Origin: Deltaproteobacteria bacterium | GTDB lineage: Bacteria; Desulfobacterota; WTBG01; CAIYCZ01; CAIRTM01 | Assembly: GCA_024276465.1 (NCBI GenBank) | Contig: JAJRXD010000169.1 | Location: forward strand, 1 to 36,439 | Length of the DNA stretch: 36,439 nucleotides | Reading direction: 5' to 3' | Part shown: one piece after another, positions 1 through 7,448 of the stretch | How positions within the stretch are numbered: the first letter of the stretch is position 1 | How the letters are laid out: the number at the start of each line of letters is the position of its first letter | Notes under the pieces: generated by a model | Database searches by the model: none | Told to the model about the DNA's origin: nothing | The model's input: only the letters and a program-made list of their open reading frames with translations | Program-made: the position numbers and the translations under genes

Positions 1-181
1 AGATAAAGACAGCATAGTGTAACAGCATTTCACTCATTCTCAGCAGACATCCATGTCTGCTTCCGAGGTAAGCATTACACTTCACCATCCAGGTGAAGCT
101 TATGTAATGCTTAAATCCGTTCAATGCTATTACACTATGCTGCTGTTTGTGGCATCATGTTTTTTTAGAATCGCTCAATTT
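1..181. repeat. Nested palindromic repeat element
   Basis: Outer arms at 12-29 (gcatagtgtaacagcatt) and 123-140 are inverted copies with one mismatch in 18. Inside are two further hairpins: a perfect 8-bp stem at 43-60 (GCAGACAT, loop CC) and a long imperfect stem at 69-113 whose arms are TAAGCATTACA and its complement, with an inner TTCACC/GGTGAA stem. The right flank (131-181) is repeated, in the opposite orientation, at about 11149-11194. It looks like a small non-autonomous mobile or structured intergenic repeat; no coding potential is visible. The left boundary may lie outside the window. Confidence 0.6.
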
Positions 182-197
182 AGGTTCCGGTAAAAAC

Positions 198-1280
198 CTA
201 CAAAAAACTTAGGATAAATCCTTTAAGGGCATCCATGTCCCGCAGCTTCATTGTTCTCATGACATACAGGTGAAAAGCCGCCAGGACATTGGATGTTATC
301 ATATATGCACAGGTTACAAAAATCATCCTTTTAAATTCCGGATATTTAGACCGTATTCCCTTTACAATAAACAATATAACAGCAGGATAGCAGATAAAGA
401 AAAGCCTGGGGTTGTGTACAAAAATCAGATAGGTTGTAAAAAAAGATGCAAGATAAATAAAACAGTATTTTTTATAGACTGTCTCGCTCCTCCATCCTTT
501 GAAAAAGAAAAACCATCCCCAGTTAAAACAGAAAACAGCCGCTGAAAACAGATAAAAAATCCCCCTGTGCCTCGGGCCTCCAAATATTTTAAAATCATCT
601 AATGAGAGATGAAAAACAGAATAAGCACCAAAGGTCAGGATAAGGCAGGATGCGAACACCATAATTGCACTTTGTCTCCTTTTGTCTGACAAAAAGCCCA
701 GGCAGACAAAGACAAGCAGCGTGACCAGTATTGGTTTAGTAAGGATTGCAACCGCGATGATAAGCCCGTAAAAAATAGAAAAACCTTTTTTATCCCTGAA
801 GCAGAAAAACAGTAACAATATGAGCGATGCAAAGAAATATGCTCCCATGTCTGTCATTACAGGCAGCCCCCACTCAATAACAGGAAGGGAAGAAGTTAAA
901 ATAAGCCCCCCTGCAAAGGCTGATGAGTTATCCCTTAAAAGTATTTTAAGCAATTCATAAAAAATCAGCACTGTAGCCAGCCACAAAAGGATATTAACAC
1001 ATAGAAATGCTGCAGTAATTCCTGTTGCCTTTCCGAGAACAGATGCAAAAAAAGGGATAACAGGACTGAAAAGCCTGTAGCGCAGCAGGGGAATGTCCTC
1101 GGGCAATATATCAGCACCCAGAAAATAATCGGCAACAAGAAGATATCCCCGGCTGTCCTCTGCATAGACTGCAGACCAGTTGTCAATATTGCTCAGACTG
1201 TTAAGCAATATAGAAGAAATCCCTATCTGAACAAATGTGCACAGAATAAGACAGAGCCTGTAATAATTATCTTTTTCCAC
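198..1280 (-). CDS. Polytopic membrane protein, GT-C glycosyltransferase-like
   Basis: Integral membrane protein with about nine to ten hydrophobic segments and little else. A short N-terminus leads into a first membrane helix, followed by a loop containing AEDSRGYLLVADYF. This resembles the first external acidic loop of GT-C enzymes that use polyprenyl-phosphate sugars. That assignment is inference; no diagnostic motif is decisive. The open frame extends to a TTG at 1328, but that codon lies inside sequence matching the terminal repeat of the 177-bp elements at 16528 and 19478. I prefer GTG at 1280, preceded by a purine-rich GGAAAGAGAAAG. The divergent glycosyltransferase genes at 1627 and 2567 support a role in cell-envelope glycan or lipid-linked sugar assembly. 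It could also be a plain membrane protein of unknown function. Confidence 0.7.
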   Translation of the reverse strand: MEKDNYYRLCLILCTFVQIGISSILLNSLSNIDNWSAVYAEDSRGYLLVADYFLGADILPEDIPLLRYRLFSPVIPFFASVLGKATGITAAFLCVNILLWLATVLIFYELLKILLRDNSSAFAGGLILTSSLPVIEWGLPVMTDMGAYFFASLILLLFFCFRDKKGFSIFYGLIIAVAILTKPILVTLLVFVCLGFLSDKRRQSAIMVFASCLILTFGAYSVFHLSLDDFKIFGGPRHRGIFYLFSAAVFCFNWGWFFFFKGWRSETVYKKYCFIYLASFFTTYLIFVHNPRLFFICYPAVILFIVKGIRSKYPEFKRMIFVTCAYMITSNVLAAFHLYVMRTMKLRDMDALKGFILSFL

Positions 1281-1312
1281 GATGTAAATCTTTCTCTTTC
1301 CGGATATTGCCG

Positions 1313-1338
1313 TAGACAAATGATGCAAAATTCAGGTG
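1313..1338. repeat. Solo terminal-repeat fragment of the 177-bp element
   Basis: About 23 of 26 bases match the right terminus of the element at 16528-16704, ending in GCAAAATTCAGGT. No second terminus is visible nearby, so it appears to be a remnant. It overlaps the possible TTG start of the membrane protein gene at 198-1280. Confidence 0.45.
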
Positions 1339-1626
1339 TCATATTAATCCTGAATTGCAATATGATGCAAGGGGAAAAACACCTGAAATACATTGTCCTC
1401 AAAAGTATTTTATGCTATAGGTTTTTGGACCAGGAGGCTGTCCGGGAGGGACAAAGACAATTGGGTTGACGGTCATTGATCCAGGGCTTGTCCCGGGAGT
1501 TGCGAGTTTAAAAATATTTCAACACAAAACACGTAATTCGTAACATCTGGTAATAAAAAATGCCATGAAAAAAAATTATTACTTATAAAGATAAAAAGTC
1601 TTGTCAACAATAAACCAGGGACAAAC
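1339..1626. other. Intergenic region between divergent envelope genes
   Basis: AT-rich spacer that must carry the promoters of the divergent membrane protein and glycosyltransferase genes. I see no convincing paired -35/-10 boxes. The 16-mer ttgtcaacaataaacc at 1601-1616 recurs with one mismatch at 30307-30322, also upstream of a gene. Confidence 0.4.
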
Positions 1627-2580
1627 ATGAATGAGGATTCAGACCGGAAAACCAGTTTCAGTGTCGTAATACCCTGTTATAATGAAGAAAAAAGTTTAAA
1701 GGAACTATACGACAGACTTACAGCAACTTTTTCAGCCATTAAAGGTGAATATGAGCTGATTTTTGTTGATGACGGGAGTACAGACAATTCACTTTACGTT
1801 CTAAAAGAGATCTCAAACAGAGACAAAAGGGTTAAAATCCTTCATTTAAGAAAAAACTTTGGCAAATCCCAGGCACTGTCCCAGGGATTCTGGTATTGCA
1901 ATGGTGAAACCATTATCACACTGGATGCTGACCTTCAGGACATTCCGGAAGAAATTCCAAAACTGATTGAATCCCTTGATAAAGGTTTTGATCTTATATC
2001 AGGATGGAAGAAAAAAAGAAATGATCCTGTTGGCAGAAAAATTGCTTCCAGAATATTTAATTTTTTTACCTCTGCCATTACCGGCATAAAAATTCATGAC
2101 TTTAACTGCGGTCTTAAGATTTACAGAAAAGAAGTAACAAAGAGCCTTGTCCTGTATGGCGAAATTTACAGGTTTATTCCTGCCCTTGCAGGATGGAAAG
2201 GATTTCTTGTTGGAGAAGTAATAGTGAAGCACGGTCCCAGAAAGTATGGAAAATCAAAATTCGGGACCGAAAGATTTCTCAGGGGGTTTTTAGATCTGTT
2301 AACTATTATCTTCCTCACAAAATACACACAAAGGCCATTACATCTCTTCGGACCGCTTGGGATTGCCCTGTCAATACTGGGTTGTGCTCTCGACGCATAC
2401 CTGGCCCTGCTGTGGTTTTCAGGACAGCATATAGGTCATCGTCCTTTATTGGCATTAGGCACTCTTCTTATTATTATCGGGATACAGTTCATCTTTTTCG
2501 GACTGTTAGGTGAGTTAATAGTTTTTTCTTCCAGAAAAGAAAAGGACTCTATTGTCAAGGGCACCTATGGTATCAAATAA
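1627..2580 (+). CDS. Family 2 glycosyltransferase, DPM1/GtrB-type polyprenyl-phosphate sugar transferase
   Basis: Transfers a sugar from a nucleotide sugar to a polyprenyl phosphate at the cytoplasmic membrane face. A GT-A domain fills residues 10-230: nucleotide-binding start VVIPCYNEE, VDDGSTD, and the metal-binding DADLQD. It continues with the GWKKKRNDPVGRK and SRIFN segments typical of the DPM1/GtrB/ArnC group. Two C-terminal membrane helices (about residues 237-260 and 272-295) match GtrB-like proteins, and 317 residues is the usual length. ATG at 1627 is preceded by CAGGGA. It overlaps the next glycosyltransferase by 14 bp, implying translational coupling. The sugar cannot be told from sequence. 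Family confidence is high. Confidence 0.93.
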   Translation: MNEDSDRKTSFSVVIPCYNEEKSLKELYDRLTATFSAIKGEYELIFVDDGSTDNSLYVLKEISNRDKRVKILHLRKNFGKSQALSQGFWYCNGETIITLDADLQDIPEEIPKLIESLDKGFDLISGWKKKRNDPVGRKIASRIFNFFTSAITGIKIHDFNCGLKIYRKEVTKSLVLYGEIYRFIPALAGWKGFLVGEVIVKHGPRKYGKSKFGTERFLRGFLDLLTIIFLTKYTQRPLHLFGPLGIALSILGCALDAYLALLWFSGQHIGHRPLLALGTLLIIIGIQFIFFGLLGELIVFSSRKEKDSIVKGTYGIK

Positions 2581-3598
2581 TGCCCATACTGAGCCTCCAC
2601 GCGTATCACTGATAATTCCAACCCATAACCGCAGGGACGAGCTTGCAGAGCTTCTCTCCTGTCTTGAAAAGCAAACCCTGCCCCGGAACCAGTTTGAAAT
2701 CATTGTGGTTGATGACGGTTCAGACGATGACACCCTGACCTGTCTCAAAAATCTGGTAAATAAAGGTAAAAACAATTTATATTTCTTTTACCAGAAGAAC
2801 ATGGGCCCAGGGGCTGCCCGCAATCAGGCAATGCTTATGGCCAGGGCTCCTGTTTTTGCCTTCACTGACACTGACTGCCGCCCTTTTCCCAGCTGGCTTG
2901 AAGAGCTGTTACGGATGTTCAGCGAAAAAGATGTGGGAGCGGTTGGTGGAGCAGAAGAGATTCAGGCCGGTGATTCTGCACTCATGCATGCTATTCATTT
3001 CTGCATGACCTCTTCTTTTACCACAGGAGGGATGAGAGGAAAAAAAGGCAGAAAATTAGCACGCTATTATCCCCGTACTTTTAATATGGCAATTTCCAGA
3101 AAAGCTTTCCGGGAAACAGGCGGATTTAAACCCCTCTATCATGGTGAAGACATAGAGCTTAGTTTCAGGATAAAAAAAGCAGGATTCAATATCTGCTACA
3201 ATGAAGATGCAAAAGTCTATCACAAAAGACGCTGCTCAATAAAACAGTTTTTTTTTCAGGTGTTAGCTATGGGAGAAGCGCGTGTAACACTGGCAAGCCT
3301 TCACCCTGAAATGCTTGAAACACTTCACGTGCTGCCTGCTGCAGCTGTTCTGACTTTAACTCTGTTTTTAATCCTTTCTTTTTTTTCAAGCCTCTTTTTA
3401 ATTCTGTTCAAGGCATTACTTATAACAGGTGCCTGCTTTATTGCCCTCATAGAATATTGTACTTTCAGACAAAAAAGGGGATTCAGGATGATGGTGCTTG
3501 TGCCCCTTGTTTTTATTGTCCAGCAGTCTGCATATGGCATGGGCTTTTTGCGGGGCATCTGTAAAAAATTTATCTGTCCCCGGTTTTGCAGACAGTAG
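2567..3598 (+). CDS. Family 2 glycosyltransferase with C-terminal membrane helices
   Basis: GT-A glycosyltransferase: VSLIIPTHNR at the start, VVDDGSDDDT, the metal-binding DTD within FAFTDTDCRP, and the acceptor/base segment GGFKPLYHGEDIELSFRIKKAG. Two hydrophobic segments at the C-terminal end anchor it in the membrane. The open frame begins with a TTG at 2552, but ATG at 2567 has AAGGG six bases upstream and gives a 14-bp overlap with the preceding gene, so I chose it (343 residues). The product probably adds a sugar to a lipid-linked or envelope glycan together with the upstream GtrB-like enzyme. Its last 29 bp overlap the 3' end of the convergent rhodanese gene. Confidence 0.9.
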   Translation: MVSNNAHTEPPRVSLIIPTHNRRDELAELLSCLEKQTLPRNQFEIIVVDDGSDDDTLTCLKNLVNKGKNNLYFFYQKNMGPGAARNQAMLMARAPVFAFTDTDCRPFPSWLEELLRMFSEKDVGAVGGAEEIQAGDSALMHAIHFCMTSSFTTGGMRGKKGRKLARYYPRTFNMAISRKAFRETGGFKPLYHGEDIELSFRIKKAGFNICYNEDAKVYHKRRCSIKQFFFQVLAMGEARVTLASLHPEMLETLHVLPAAAVLTLTLFLILSFFSSLFLILFKALLITGACFIALIEYCTFRQKRGFRMMVLVPLVFIVQQSAYGMGFLRGICKKFICPRFCRQ

Positions 3599-4724
3599 AG
3601 TCAGTCTCGTTAATAAGATCTGCACGAGGAGCAAAAGAATCAGCGTCAGTAATCTGCTGTACAGCTGATCCCATATCCACACTGTATGAAATTGCCTCAG
3701 AACGCTCTTGTGTATCTGTCCTCCAGGGAGAGTCTGCTTTTAAAGCCCCTAACTTTTCCTCATCAGCCATCTGTCCCCATTCTGCCCAGGAACCGTCATA
3801 AAGCTTAACAGAATATCCCATCACAGCATCCAGGGCTAAAAACATAACCGAAGCCCTCCAGCCGGTATGGCAGTAAACATATGCTGTTTTTGTTCTGTCA
3901 ATCCCTGTTGCATCCATTATGGAGATAATATCCTGGCTGGGAAGCAGGGGATTAGAAGAGCTTTCATCAACCAGCAGCCCTGTATAATTAAGGTTAACAG
4001 CGGTTTTGATATGCCCGACAAACGCTTCCGGGGCCCCTGAAATGCCGCTGTATTCATTGGAAGTCCTTACATCTATTACTACAGATTCAGGGTCTGCATC
4101 TTCTGCTATCTCTATCATGTCACTTATGGAAGCCCTCAGGGAGCTGTTTTGTGTTAAACTGCATACACTGAAATCAGAACGCTCAGGTTCAGGTGGGACT
4201 GCTTTTTCAAGCGGGAAACCTGCTTCAACGTATGTTGCGTTAGTCCCGTTCATCACTTTAAGTCTCTGTTTTGGGAAGCCCCAATATCGAAAAATGAAAT
4301 ATGCTCTGCCAATTGCCAGCATATTATCACCTGTAATAACAATAACTGTTTCCTGGTCTATGCCCAGCCCCTGGATGAGAGCTTCCACGTCATCTTTTGC
4401 CGGAACCATTGATGCAATGTTTGCTACCCCGTCTGATCTTTCCGCATTCAGGTCAGAATCAGTATCCAGCAGATATGCCCCAGGCACAAAACCACCGCCT
4501 GTATAATTGCTCTGGTTGGTTGCGTCCACTATTACCATTTTGCTGTAACCAAAGGAGTCAACGCCATATCCATTTGTTACCCAATCGTTCAGTGCCTCAG
4601 GCGTAATCATGACAGCTACTTCAGGTTGCTGATCACAGCCACACTGCAGAATAAGAGCTGCTGTCAGCAAAATTGATACTAAAGCAGCTGTTGGAAAAAT
4701 TCTTTTATTCTTTAGATAAATCAT
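3570..4724 (-). CDS. Tandem-rhodanese lipoprotein (sulfurtransferase-like)
   Basis: Secreted lipoprotein with two rhodanese folds. A signal peptide with hydrophobic core PTAALVSILLTAALIL ends at Cys28/Cys30, a plausible lipidation site, so it should sit on the periplasmic membrane face. The first rhodanese domain (about 40-175) has TGDNML at the active-site loop with no cysteine, so it is probably structural. The second (about 195-330) has VVIDVRTSNEY and the loop YCHTGWRAS with catalytic Cys285, so it may carry persulfide sulfur. This inactive-active arrangement is typical of two-domain rhodaneses. ATG at 4724 has a strong GGGGAGG site. Exported rhodaneses in sulfur-metabolising bacteria are thought to handle sulfane sulfur; the substrate here is unknown. 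Confidence 0.9.
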   Translation of the reverse strand: MIYLKNKRIFPTAALVSILLTAALILQCGCDQQPEVAVMITPEALNDWVTNGYGVDSFGYSKMVIVDATNQSNYTGGGFVPGAYLLDTDSDLNAERSDGVANIASMVPAKDDVEALIQGLGIDQETVIVITGDNMLAIGRAYFIFRYWGFPKQRLKVMNGTNATYVEAGFPLEKAVPPEPERSDFSVCSLTQNSSLRASISDMIEIAEDADPESVVIDVRTSNEYSGISGAPEAFVGHIKTAVNLNYTGLLVDESSSNPLLPSQDIISIMDATGIDRTKTAYVYCHTGWRASVMFLALDAVMGYSVKLYDGSWAEWGQMADEEKLGALKADSPWRTDTQERSEAISYSVDMGSAVQQITDADSFAPRADLINETDSTVCKTGDR

Positions 4725-4965
4725 CTACAGACCTCCCCTGTTTTTGATAAAACACAATGTGGCTGTTGAAAAAAACCCCACTGTTTCCAAAATCATTGAC
4801 AAAACTGAAAACGCAGTTAAAGAACCTCTTTATAAAGTTGTCTGGCATGAAAACAAAAATCCCCCTGACACCAACTTTTAAAAACAGGAGTAGGGGAATC
4901 TTGCATCTATGAAATTATGTGTGAGGAAAAAAATCTGCCTGCTATATAATATGCAAATTTCCTCG

Positions 4966-5352
4966 TTAATTATTAGTGGTATCAGCTCTGACAGTTATTC
5001 CAATAGCATCAAAACCAAACAGACCTGCAGAATCAGTCGCCTTCAGACTAACATCATAGCTGCCCTCTGCCAGATCTGAACTGGTAACAGTATTGCCGGT
5101 TCCCAGTTCAATTATCCCGCTATCGCCTGATGCTGCATTCCAGACCAAAGAATCACCTGACATCTCCCCATCTTCAGGGTCAGTCGCAGTGCCGGTAAAT
5201 GTTATTGTCTCGCCCTCAGTAAAAACTGCTCCATCATCCGGGCTGGTGATGGTAACTTCAGGGGGCACGTTTACATCACATGACACTAAAAAGAAAGAAA
5301 AAGACAGCAGACAGAGCAGTAAAATTTTGTTACCATTAAATAGTTTCTTCAT
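4966..5352 (-). CDS. Small lipoprotein with a bacterial Ig-like domain
   Basis: A 128-residue protein with a lipoprotein signal: MKKLFNGNK, hydrophobic core, lipobox LVSC at Cys25. The remainder is one Ig-like/PKD-like beta-sandwich module: PPEVTITSPDDGAVFTEGE, then TGTATDPEDGEMSG, SLKATDSAG and ITVRAD near the end. Such modules usually mediate adhesion or protein contacts. A strong AGGAGGT lies upstream of the ATG. It follows the signal-less spacer after the siroheme protein gene and could form a small unit with the rhodanese lipoprotein, but 241 bp separate them. No specific function can be assigned. Confidence 0.85.
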   Translation of the reverse strand: MKKLFNGNKILLLCLLSFSFFLVSCDVNVPPEVTITSPDDGAVFTEGETITFTGTATDPEDGEMSGDSLVWNAASGDSGIIELGTGNTVTSSDLAEGSYDVSLKATDSAGLFGFDAIGITVRADTTNN

Positions 5353-5481
5353 ATTATTGACCTCCTTTTAACATTATTAATTTAGCCTTCTACCCTATAT
5401 GATCAAACCCGTTATGGGTGGAGTAGTGTTCAATTTATTAAACAGGGAAGGATATGTCAAGCAATAAATAAATTTATAAAT

Positions 5482-6357
5482 CTAAGGCTTGAATTTTTCA
5501 AGCCCGTGTTTATTCACCACTTCCCAGAAGGGTATAACCCTGCCCTCTGTGGGTGTATCCCTGAGAAGGTTTATTGATTTTTCAAGTATCTTCAAAACCC
5601 CCTCCATGTCTGTAAATTCAGTCACCAGTTTACCAATCTGGGGATGCCTCGAGCAATTACCTCCTACAACAACCTTATATCCTCTTTTTTCTGTAGAAAT
5701 CACACCCTCTTCACACACCTCAACACATCCTGCACACATGACACATCTATCATAATTAATAACAGGCTTACTGTTTTCAAGAGCAATGGCATTTTCAGAG
5801 CAGTACTTCACACATTTACCGCACTGTATGCACCCTGAATCCTTAATGCCGGGCTTGAAGACACCAAGGACCCCAAAATTTGAAAAATAGGGGGAAAAAC
5901 ATGCATTCGGGCACCCTGTTATCCCTATTCTGAAGGCATGATGGGTCATGATTGAGGTCTCGGCTTTATCCATCATTACCTGTGTGGTAGCAAGCTCTTT
6001 CAGCTTGTTTCTTAATGGGGTTAAGAGCCTTCTCATATTCTCTCTTTTTTCAAGGGTACTTGCACCAAATTTTAATGGGCACAACTCTATTGTGTACAGC
6101 TCTTCCTCCTCTTCCACAAAAAATTCATCCGGCAAACCAGCATCCTCACCCTTGAGCATCAGGCCAAGCACCTCCATTGCCTCTTTGCCAAGAGCATCTG
6201 CGTATCCTTTTTCTGTCTCTCCGGCTATTTCAACAGTAACCGTGTTTAATCCTTTTTTCTTTGCCCTCCTCACTGCGTCCATCCTGGCATAGTGTGCGAT
6301 CATTGGTGGAAGAGGAATATTTTCAACAATTTTTTCTGCTTCTTTTTCCCATTCCAT
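5482..6357 (-). CDS. Siroheme sulfite/nitrite reductase-like protein with PCP_red N-terminus and 2x[4Fe-4S] ferredoxin
   Basis: Three modules in one cytoplasmic 291-residue chain. Residues 2-45 (WEKEAEKIVENIPLPPMIAHYARMDA) match the small PCP_red helical domain first described in protochlorophyllide reductase. Residues about 85-170 resemble a sulfite/nitrite reductase hemoprotein half, with TGCPNACFSP giving the C-x3-C pair (Cys149, Cys153). The usual upstream C-x5-C pair is not visible; only Cys93 precedes it. Residues 174-217 hold a two-cluster ferredoxin: C176-x2-C179-x2-C182-x3-C186 and C205-x2-C208-x2-C211-x3-C215. AGGAGAG precedes the ATG. Likely an electron-transfer or dissimilatory sulfur/nitrogen redox protein, common in sulfate reducers. 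Whether it binds siroheme and is catalytic is uncertain. Confidence 0.85.
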   Translation of the reverse strand: MEWEKEAEKIVENIPLPPMIAHYARMDAVRRAKKKGLNTVTVEIAGETEKGYADALGKEAMEVLGLMLKGEDAGLPDEFFVEEEEELYTIELCPLKFGASTLEKRENMRRLLTPLRNKLKELATTQVMMDKAETSIMTHHAFRIGITGCPNACFSPYFSNFGVLGVFKPGIKDSGCIQCGKCVKYCSENAIALENSKPVINYDRCVMCAGCVEVCEEGVISTEKRGYKVVVGGNCSRHPQIGKLVTEFTDMEGVLKILEKSINLLRDTPTEGRVIPFWEVVNKHGLEKFKP

Positions 6358-6497
6358 ATCTACTCTCTCCTTTAATTTTGATTAATTTAATTGTCTGATT
6401 CGCGAAGCATCTGCTGCGCTGCACCCCGAAGGAGACAATAATACCAAAGGTTGTTCCGAATGTCAAAGAAGTGGCTGTGCCTGCATAACAAAGCCTG

Positions 6498-7430
6498 TCA
6501 CAGGTTAAAAAGCCTGTGAGCATTGCCCCCCAGAACAGATGCAACCTCTTCCTCTGTAAATTTGATTCCATCAGGCGCCTTCCATGGAAGCTCTTTAATC
6601 AGCCTGACCCAGTCCCTGTTTGACATGACAGAACGAAATGACGGGCTGTCTGAGCCGAAAAAAATCCGATCCGCCCCTCCAAAATCCATCAGTTCGCGCA
6701 GGGCTTTACAGAAACCCGGGTAGTTTCTGTCTGCAATCAGCTGCCATGCTGAAATGTCCACCATAATGTTCAGCTTTACAGTCATTATTGAAAGAATCTG
6801 AGAATAGCTGAACATTCCACCGCTGTGGGCAGCGATAATTGTGAGGTCTGGAAAGTCTGCAGCCAGATCATCAAGATGAATGGCCTGGGAATATTTACTT
6901 CTGAAAGGCATCATCATGGAACCTGAATGGATAAGCACAGGCATATTCCACTGGCAGGCTTTTTCAATCAGCAGGCAGACTTCTTTCTGGCTGGGGTAAA
7001 AGCCTGCAGATGGATGAAGCTTAAGGCCCTTCATGCCCCATTCTTCTACGCACTTCCGGAAAATATCCGCAGCCTGTTTGCGCCTTGGATCAATACCGGC
7101 AAAAGCAATCAGTTTTCCAGGATGTTTTTCAGCCAGTTCTGCATATTTCCTGTTAACATCTTCGATTGACAGCTCCGGGTCCCCCAGTGCCACACCAAAA
7201 TCAACCGGGAAAATGATGCTGGTATCTATTCCAGCTTCCTCCATTTCAACAAGAAGTGATTCTGCCTCAGGGTCGTTACATGATTCTATGAGCAAATCAC
7301 CTACATCTTTATTTGTCTCATGTATACCCTGTTTTGCAAATTCACGGGTCATAAACCTGGCAACCCCGTAAAAAAACTCCCTGGGGACCCATCCTTTTGC
7401 AAAAAGATGTGTATGAATATCTACAATCAT
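6498..7430 (-). CDS. Amidohydrolase-2 family metal-dependent hydrolase
   Basis: TIM-barrel amidohydrolase of 310 residues. Metal-binding positions are visible: H6 and H8 in DIHTHLF, H168 in VLIHSGS, H202 in AAHSGG and D261 in GSDSP, with GLKLHP (residues 135-140) on the strand that precedes the third metal ligand. The pattern fits family PF04909, which includes decarboxylases and hydrolases such as ACMSD-like and 6-hydroxy-ring hydrolase-like enzymes; substrate unknown. Start ATG at 7430 has a very good AAGGAGG site. It begins 18 bp after the end of the BipA gene on the same strand, so the two are probably co-transcribed. Confidence 0.9.
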   Translation of the reverse strand: MIVDIHTHLFAKGWVPREFFYGVARFMTREFAKQGIHETNKDVGDLLIESCNDPEAESLLVEMEEAGIDTSIIFPVDFGVALGDPELSIEDVNRKYAELAEKHPGKLIAFAGIDPRRKQAADIFRKCVEEWGMKGLKLHPSAGFYPSQKEVCLLIEKACQWNMPVLIHSGSMMMPFRSKYSQAIHLDDLAADFPDLTIIAAHSGGMFSYSQILSIMTVKLNIMVDISAWQLIADRNYPGFCKALRELMDFGGADRIFFGSDSPSFRSVMSNRDWVRLIKELPWKAPDGIKFTEEEVASVLGGNAHRLFNL

Positions 7431-7448
7431 ATTACCTCCTTTATGCTT

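Noticed and set aside
4006-4506. 166-codon plus-strand open frame antisense to the rhodanese gene
   Set aside because: Composition is Ser/Pro/Thr-rich shadow translation, with no ribosome site or family signature; the minus-strand protein is clearly real.
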